This document shows, piece by piece, positions 5,629 to 9,183 of a stretch of DNA of 9,183 nucleotides; within the stretch, counting starts at the first letter, position 1, and each line of letters starts with the position of its first letter. Origin of the DNA: Betaproteobacteria bacterium (GTDB lineage Bacteria > Pseudomonadota > Gammaproteobacteria > Burkholderiales > UBA9220); the NCBI GenBank assembly GCA_020061285.1, contig JAGUYQ010000300.1:1-9183 (forward strand). The letters run 5' to 3'. The notes under the pieces were generated by a model. It made no database searches. It was not told where the DNA came from and saw only the letters and a list, made by a program, of their open reading frames with translations. Both the position numbers and the translations under genes were made by a program.

Positions 5629-6528
5629 ATGGATATCAGACGTCTTCAGGCATTCTGCAAAGTCTATGAGCTCAAGAGCTTTTCCCGGGCCGGGGAGGAA
5701 CTTTTGTTGTCTCAGCCCACGGTCAGCGCCCACATCATGGCCCTGGAAAGCGAACTCGGCACCAGGCTTTTTGACCGCCTGGGCAGGACCGTGTTGCCGA
5801 CTCCGGCGGCCCGCATCCTCTACCAGCACTCTCTGGACGCCTTCGACCGCCTGGAAAACGCCCGGACCGAGATCCTGGCTTTGACGCAGCGGGTCTCCGG
5901 GGAATTGTCCGTGGGCGGCAGCACCATTCCCGCCCACTATATCCTTCCCGGCCTGATCGCCGAGTTTCGGGCCAAATATCCCGAGGTGGCCATCGCTTTG
6001 GTCATTGGCGACACCCAGGAGATCATCGAGCGGGTCATCGAGGGCAATCTCAGCCTGGGACTGGTGGGCGCCCCGTCCGATCATCCGGATCTGGCCTGCG
6101 AGCAGCTCATGGAGGACGACCTGATCTGCATCGGTCCCCCGACGCAGGAGGCGGAGGGGCACGACGCCGACACAGGGGGGTTCGATCCGGACAGGCTGCG
6201 CAGACTGCCGTGGGTTATCCGGGAACAGGGTTCGGGAACGCGGCTGGCCTTCGAGAACGCCCTGCGCGGGCAGGGCATGGACATCCGGGAACTGCGGGTG
6301 AGCATCCTTGTGCATTCCACCCTGGCCGTCCTGCAATGCGTCAAGGCGGGGTTGGGGGTTTCCGTGACCTCAAGGCTTGCGGTTGCAGGGGCTTTGCAGC
6401 GCGGCGAGATACGTCAGATCCCTTTGCCCGGGCTGTGCATCAAGCGCGGCTACTACCGGGTGCATCACGCCAAGCGCCATATTTTCCCGGCCATGCGTCG
6501 GTTCCTGGAAGTGTTGTCCGCGCGCTAG
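5629..6528 (+). CDS. LysR-family transcriptional regulator (possibly of the selenium-metabolism-associated group)
   Basis: The product is a 299-residue DNA-binding regulator of normal LysR length. The winged helix-turn-helix covers residues 1-60: MDIRRLQAFCKVYELKSFSR, then AGEELLLSQPTVSAHIMALE, then ELGTRLFDRLGRTVLPT, with the recognition helix near 28-37. A linker helix (about 60-88) leads into the effector-binding domain (about 90-295), with GGSTIPAHYILPGLI, an EQGSGTR motif, and VKAGLGVSVTSRLAV near the end. This combination resembles the CysB/CbbR side of the family, and specifically regulators I recall as linked to selenium metabolism in anaerobic delta-proteobacteria. That subgroup call is from memory and is uncertain. 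The ATG at 5629 is the only good start, but no Shine-Dalgarno sequence precedes it, so the mRNA may be nearly leaderless. It stands alone after the operon terminator, and no target gene is adjacent. Confidence 0.93.
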   Translation: MDIRRLQAFCKVYELKSFSRAGEELLLSQPTVSAHIMALESELGTRLFDRLGRTVLPTPAARILYQHSLDAFDRLENARTEILALTQRVSGELSVGGSTIPAHYILPGLIAEFRAKYPEVAIALVIGDTQEIIERVIEGNLSLGLVGAPSDHPDLACEQLMEDDLICIGPPTQEAEGHDADTGGFDPDRLRRLPWVIREQGSGTRLAFENALRGQGMDIRELRVSILVHSTLAVLQCVKAGLGVSVTSRLAVAGALQRGEIRQIPLPGLCIKRGYYRVHHAKRHIFPAMRRFLEVLSAR

Positions 6529-6540
6529 TGTAGTGTTCCA

Positions 6541-6563
6541 CAAAGAAGCATGTGCTTCGTTTG
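6541..6563. repeat. Small inverted repeat after lysR
   Basis: CAAA-GAAGCA (6541-6550) and TGCTTC-G-TTTG (6553-6563) form a near-perfect dyad with one bulged base. It lies 13 bp after the lysR stop, between convergent genes. On either strand it is followed only by a short T-run (GTTTG or TTTG), so it is at best a weak bidirectional terminator. Confidence 0.35.
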
Positions 6564-6587
6564 CCCGAAAGCAGTGTTTTTAAGCCA

Positions 6588-6616
6588 TTGCATGGTAGCC
6601 ACGGCTGCAATATAAT
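6588..6616 (+). promoter_or_regulatory. Candidate rightward sigma70-type promoter in the convergent gap
   Basis: TATAAT (6611-6616) is a perfect -10 box, with TTGCAT (6588-6593) 17 bases upstream; only the TTG of the -35 matches consensus. It lies in a locally AT-richer stretch. Transcription would start near 6623 and run antisense into the 3' end of the sulfotransferase gene. No gene follows it on this strand. A perfect hexamer can arise by chance in AT-rich sequence. Confidence 0.35.
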
Positions 6617-6630
6617 ACCGAACTATTTGC

Positions 6631-6656
6631 GGAACGCGACAGCAGGTTCCCTTTTT
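6631..6656 (+). terminator. Weak candidate terminator downstream of lysR
   Basis: GGAAC (6631-6635) pairs with GTTCC (6646-6650) across a ten-base loop and is followed by CTTTTT (6651-6656). The stem is only 5 bp, so efficiency would be low. Its place, about 100 bp after the lysR stop and before the convergent gene, fits termination of lysR or of a short RNA from the candidate promoter just upstream. Confidence 0.35.
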
Positions 6657-6757
6657 CCGTGCATCATTTCGCTTTGCCAGATCCCCGGGACCGCGTCCTT
6701 CAGCAGTATCCCGCCGTGCAGGGACTGGCTGTCCGCCGCCGCCCGACGGGCGCGTCT

Positions 6758-8776
6758 TCAGGCGTAGCGTGTCAGGTTGCGCCGATGACGGCCGCAGGTC
6801 ATGTGATCGAAGGAATACAGATAGACCGGACCGTTTGTCAGGGACCGGGCCAGGGTGAGAATCTCGCGGTAGACCTGGATGTCGAAATCCGACAGCACAA
6901 CCACCACGGCCTCATAGTCCCGGCGGCCGAGACCTGAAATCACGGCGGCGTGGTCGCGTTCGTGCTCGTAGCGGGGCTTTAGGAAGGGCGATGCCCGGCG
7001 AAGGTTCGCCGGTGGAGGTCCGGCGAGTCCGCCCACCAGGTCGAAGGATCCCTCCCGCAGGGCGGCGAACTCCCGGGCCAGATAATCGAAGACCATCTGG
7101 GGACCGGCCTTGATCAGCACAAAATCCCCGAGGACGGCGTCCGCGAAGGGGATGGGACGGCAGTCCACGGGGTTGCCGTCGAGTTGCGCAGTGTTCGCCC
7201 CGTCCCCGATGGTGTCCACCAGTTTGAAGGCCCTGTCCGGAAAGCCGCCCGCATACAGGCTCACGGCGAGTTCCTTGGCAATACCGCGCGTGAATCGCCG
7301 ATTCGAAAACGTCAGGGCCAGGGTCTCGTATGGCGCTATCTCGCGGACATGGCCGCCGTTTTTCCGGTGCAGGAGCACGGTCAGCATGATCGCCGAGCTT
7401 TCATATGGCTGGAGTTCCAGCACCTCTCGGCAATAGGCGGCGGACTCGGGGAGCCTGTCCAAGGCGAAACTGGCCCTGGCCGCGTTGAGCAGGATCCGAA
7501 AGCGCACCGACCCGGGAATCAGAAGGGTCCCGGGCGTCTCCACCAGCCGAAGCACCTCGGCGTATTCCTCCAGACGCATCAGGGTTCCCAGGAGCCAGGA
7601 AGTCGCATGCTCTGAAAACCGGCACAGGGCCTCAAGTCTGGCCAGAAGCCCGGCGTCGAGGACGCCTGCGGCCTTGCGCCGGACATACAGCAGAAGACAC
7701 AGGGCCTCGACTTTGAACCAGAACAGATCGGAACCCGTGCGGCTGTCCGGCCAGTCCTCATACTGGCGGCATTCCTCCTCCACGGCGGCGATGGCGCGCG
7801 GGATGTCCTGGATGGCCAGGAGATAGTCCACGTATTCGCGCATGTAAAAATAGGGGCATTTCGAACGCAGGCGGTCGAACAGGCGTCCGGCGGCCTCGAA
7901 GTCCTTGTGGGAGACGGCCAGGACCGCCGCCGGGGCCAGGATATGGTGCGGCATGTCCCCAAGGTGTTTCTTGGCCAGCAGGGAGATGGCCTGGGGGTAG
8001 TCGTCCGCCTCCAGGGCGCGCCTGACGTCCTCGAAGGTTTTCGTGTATTCCACCCGCTCCGGCCGGGGCGCCATGTCCACGAGAGGGGCCGTCGCGGTCT
8101 CCTGCGCCGTCCGTTTGCGGAACTCCTCAACGGCAAGATCGTACAGCGCCAGATCAGCGGCGTTGAGCCTCCGGAAACGGGCCAGGATCTCGGGGTGGAC
8201 GGCCGGGGTCGCGCCCGATCCCGAGACGTTGCACCGCGCAGTGGGCGGTCTGTGGTCGTGCCGCAGCAGGGTGGCGGCGAAATGGCGCAAGGACCGGTCG
8301 TACTGCTCCACCAGTCCGAAGGCGCAATAGGTCTGAAAAAGCGTCTCCTTTGCCTTTTCGAAGTCGTCCTGCCCGAGGTGCCATGTAAATGGGTTGGGCC
8401 GATATTCCAAAAGATAGGTCTCGATATCAAGGTCGTTGTCCAGGGCGAATTGCTTGCGTCCATAGACATAGCTGGAGATGGCCGTCCGCACGGGGTGGCG
8501 CAGCATGGTGCAGTAGGTGGCCTGTCTGTCCGCCGGAAGGCAGTGATGCATCCCCCGCACGAAGTGGCCGATGACGACCCTGCACCGATGGTCCGGCTCG
8601 TTTTTCATGGCGAGCAGGTCTTCCTTCATATACATGCCGCGCAGACGATCCGTCCCCACCTGCTCTTCGAACCAGGAATAGATGCTGGTTCCGGCGCATT
8701 TAGGGATGTGATCGAAATAAATGACGGTGTCGGACGTGATCTGTCCCCTTTCCCGTCTCGTCAGCAGGTTGGCCAT
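6758..8776 (-). CDS. Sulfotransferase fused to TPR-like repeats and an unrecognised C-terminal domain
   Basis: The N-terminal domain (residues 17-222) looks like a PAPS-dependent sulfotransferase, which moves a sulfuryl group from PAPS to a carbohydrate or other acceptor. The 5'-phosphosulfate loop is HIPKCAGTSI (23-32). The 3'-phosphate site is MLRHPVRTAISSYVY, with Arg93 and Ser101. The family marks IGHFVRGMH (69-77), AFGLVEQYDRSL (152-163) and LNAADLALYDLA (204-215) are present. Residues about 245-525 form helical TPR-like repeats, such as FEDVRRALEADDYPQAISLL and KDFEAAGRLFDRLRSKCP. Residues about 540-660 alternate strands and helices (GDFVLIK, YEAVVVVLSD, PVYLYSFDHM), and I do not recognise this part. 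There is no signal peptide or membrane segment. The start is ATG at 8776: GGAG (8788-8785) lies eight bases upstream, and MANLLTRRERG precedes the first conserved strand. The frame stays open to 8938, but that part is cysteine-rich, has no recognised domain and lacks a binding site. It is convergent with lysR. The acceptor is unknown. Confidence 0.85.
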   Translation of the reverse strand: MANLLTRRERGQITSDTVIYFDHIPKCAGTSIYSWFEEQVGTDRLRGMYMKEDLLAMKNEPDHRCRVVIGHFVRGMHHCLPADRQATYCTMLRHPVRTAISSYVYGRKQFALDNDLDIETYLLEYRPNPFTWHLGQDDFEKAKETLFQTYCAFGLVEQYDRSLRHFAATLLRHDHRPPTARCNVSGSGATPAVHPEILARFRRLNAADLALYDLAVEEFRKRTAQETATAPLVDMAPRPERVEYTKTFEDVRRALEADDYPQAISLLAKKHLGDMPHHILAPAAVLAVSHKDFEAAGRLFDRLRSKCPYFYMREYVDYLLAIQDIPRAIAAVEEECRQYEDWPDSRTGSDLFWFKVEALCLLLYVRRKAAGVLDAGLLARLEALCRFSEHATSWLLGTLMRLEEYAEVLRLVETPGTLLIPGSVRFRILLNAARASFALDRLPESAAYCREVLELQPYESSAIMLTVLLHRKNGGHVREIAPYETLALTFSNRRFTRGIAKELAVSLYAGGFPDRAFKLVDTIGDGANTAQLDGNPVDCRPIPFADAVLGDFVLIKAGPQMVFDYLAREFAALREGSFDLVGGLAGPPPANLRRASPFLKPRYEHERDHAAVISGLGRRDYEAVVVVLSDFDIQVYREILTLARSLTNGPVYLYSFDHMTCGRHRRNLTRYA

Positions 8777-9016
8777 GGGTATTTCTCCAGATCGCGAAAG
8801 GCATTTGGCTTCGTTCAATGATTCCGGCCTGTACAAAGGCCGCGTGACAGGCCAGGTGCTGGATTCCGGGATGCAGAATGACGGGTGGTCGATCAAAATG
8901 CATGCTCGGCATTCGACTCCGCAAGCCGATGAAGACAAGGGTCGGGAAATTTCGGACAGAACGCCACAGGACGAAAACCTCGCAATCCCTGTACACCATG
9001 CAGATGATCCAAAAGA
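8777..9016. other. Leader and intergenic region, no gene recognised
   Basis: This stretch carries the ribosome binding site of the sulfotransferase gene (CTCC on the + strand at 8785-8788) and the leader hairpin at 8826-8853. Short frames cross it on both strands, but none has a ribosome binding site together with a recognisable product. I found no convincing -35/-10 pair on the - strand, so the promoter of the sulfotransferase gene is not located. Confidence 0.6.
8826..8853 (-). repeat. Hairpin in the leader of the sulfotransferase gene
   Basis: GGCCTGT (8826-8832) and ACAGGCC (8847-8853) are exact complements around a 14-base loop. The loop holds another GGCC (8838-8841) that could pair with the left arm instead. 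The element lies about 50 to 77 bases upstream of the start codon, so it would be in the 5' untranslated RNA. Its function is unknown. Confidence 0.4.
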
Positions 9017-9183
9017 CTAAGGCATAATCGGGTTTGCCGCAAGCGGTTCAGGCTGCGCCGGTGGCTGCCCGCCGCCAGTGTTCATGGCCCCTGCAGGCAG
9101 TCGGATCCCTGACAAAGTCGGCGTCTTGGCGACAATCGCGAACAGATCGCGGCAAAATCCGCAATGTAGGCGAGGGATTATCA
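9017..9183 (-). CDS. Possible C-terminal end of an unknown protein, entering from the right edge
   Basis: On the - strand one frame is open from the window edge to TAG (9019-9017). It gives about 54 residues, including HCGFCRDLFAIVAKTPTLSG and the Pro/Ala-rich end GGGQPPAQPEPLAANPIMP. I do not recognise it. The share of G or C at third positions is about 60 percent by hand count, not clearly coding for this GC level. It may equally be a chance open frame in intergenic DNA. If real, the gene would lie upstream of the sulfotransferase gene on the same strand, about 240 bp away. Confidence 0.2.
   Translation of the reverse strand, partial: IIPRLHCGFCRDLFAIVAKTPTLSGIRLPAGAMNTGGGQPPAQPEPLAANPIMP

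Noticed and set aside
6552..6767. A 71-residue + strand frame in the convergent gap
   Set aside because: It starts at a GTG inside a hairpin, has no ribosome binding site, and overlaps the end of the sulfotransferase gene. The product matches no family I know.
7907..8821. A 304-residue open frame on the + strand
   Set aside because: It is antisense to the sulfotransferase gene, which has clear catalytic motifs on the other strand. The product here resembles nothing.
8777..8938. A 54-residue N-terminal extension of the sulfotransferase protein
   Set aside because: The start at 8776 has a good ribosome binding site and directly precedes the conserved domain. The extension is cysteine-rich without a recognisable signal.
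8775..9020. An 82-residue + strand frame starting at ATG 8775, divergent from the sulfotransferase gene
   Set aside because: The start shares bases with the opposite start codon (CCATGG), only a weak AGG lies upstream, and the product is unrecognised and hydrophilic. It could be revisited if homologues appear.
9131..9152. Direct repeat ATCGCG near the right edge, considered as the start of an array
   Set aside because: There are only two copies 11 bp apart and no further units. It does not form a CRISPR or iteron pattern.

Overview
The window is a stretch of bacterial chromosome of fairly high GC. Most of it (1-5587) is the 3' half of the spc ribosomal-protein operon joined to the alpha operon. 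The order is 'rplO-secY-map-rpmJ-rpsM-rpsK-rpsD-rpoA-rplQ, all on the + strand. The RpoA and L17 sequences, the secY-map-rpmJ order without adk or infA, the zinc-binding form of S4, and a LysR regulator of a type I associate with anaerobic sulfate reducers together suggest a Desulfovibrionales-like organism. This placement is from memory of families, not from a search.

Region 1 (1-5546) is tightly packed. secY and map overlap by 3 bp, rpoA and rplQ overlap by 11 bp, and rpmJ and rpsM are 11 bp apart. Four genes use non-ATG starts (secY GTG, map TTG, rpsM GTG, rpsD TTG). Each of the four wider gaps (map/rpmJ, rpsM/rpsK, rpsK/rpsD, rpsD/rpoA) contains at least one perfect GC-rich inverted repeat without a U-tract. 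These look like mRNA structure (translational control, processing or stability), not terminators. The genes supply the protein-conducting channel, the enzyme that removes initiator methionine, five ribosomal proteins besides the L15 tail, and the RNA polymerase alpha subunit. A strong intrinsic terminator closes the operon at 5561-5587.

Region 2 (5588-6757) holds a stand-alone LysR-type regulator. A compact dyad just before its start codon contains a textbook T-N11-A box, so autoregulation is plausible. The 229-bp gap after it is AT-richer. It carries two small hairpins and a rightward -10 consensus that would drive transcription antisense to the next gene.

Region 3 (6758-8776, - strand) is the most unusual gene: a 672-residue protein with an N-terminal PAPS-dependent sulfotransferase domain, a middle region of TPR-like helical repeats, and a C-terminal alternating beta/alpha domain that I do not recognise. 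Its target cannot be read from this window.

Region 4 (8777-9183) holds no gene I can defend. It contains the leader of the sulfotransferase gene with one hairpin, and at the right edge an open - strand frame that may be the tail of another gene. I see no tRNA, rRNA, CRISPR array, insertion sequence or attachment site. Apart from the sulfotransferase fusion and the RNA structures, this is ordinary housekeeping sequence.
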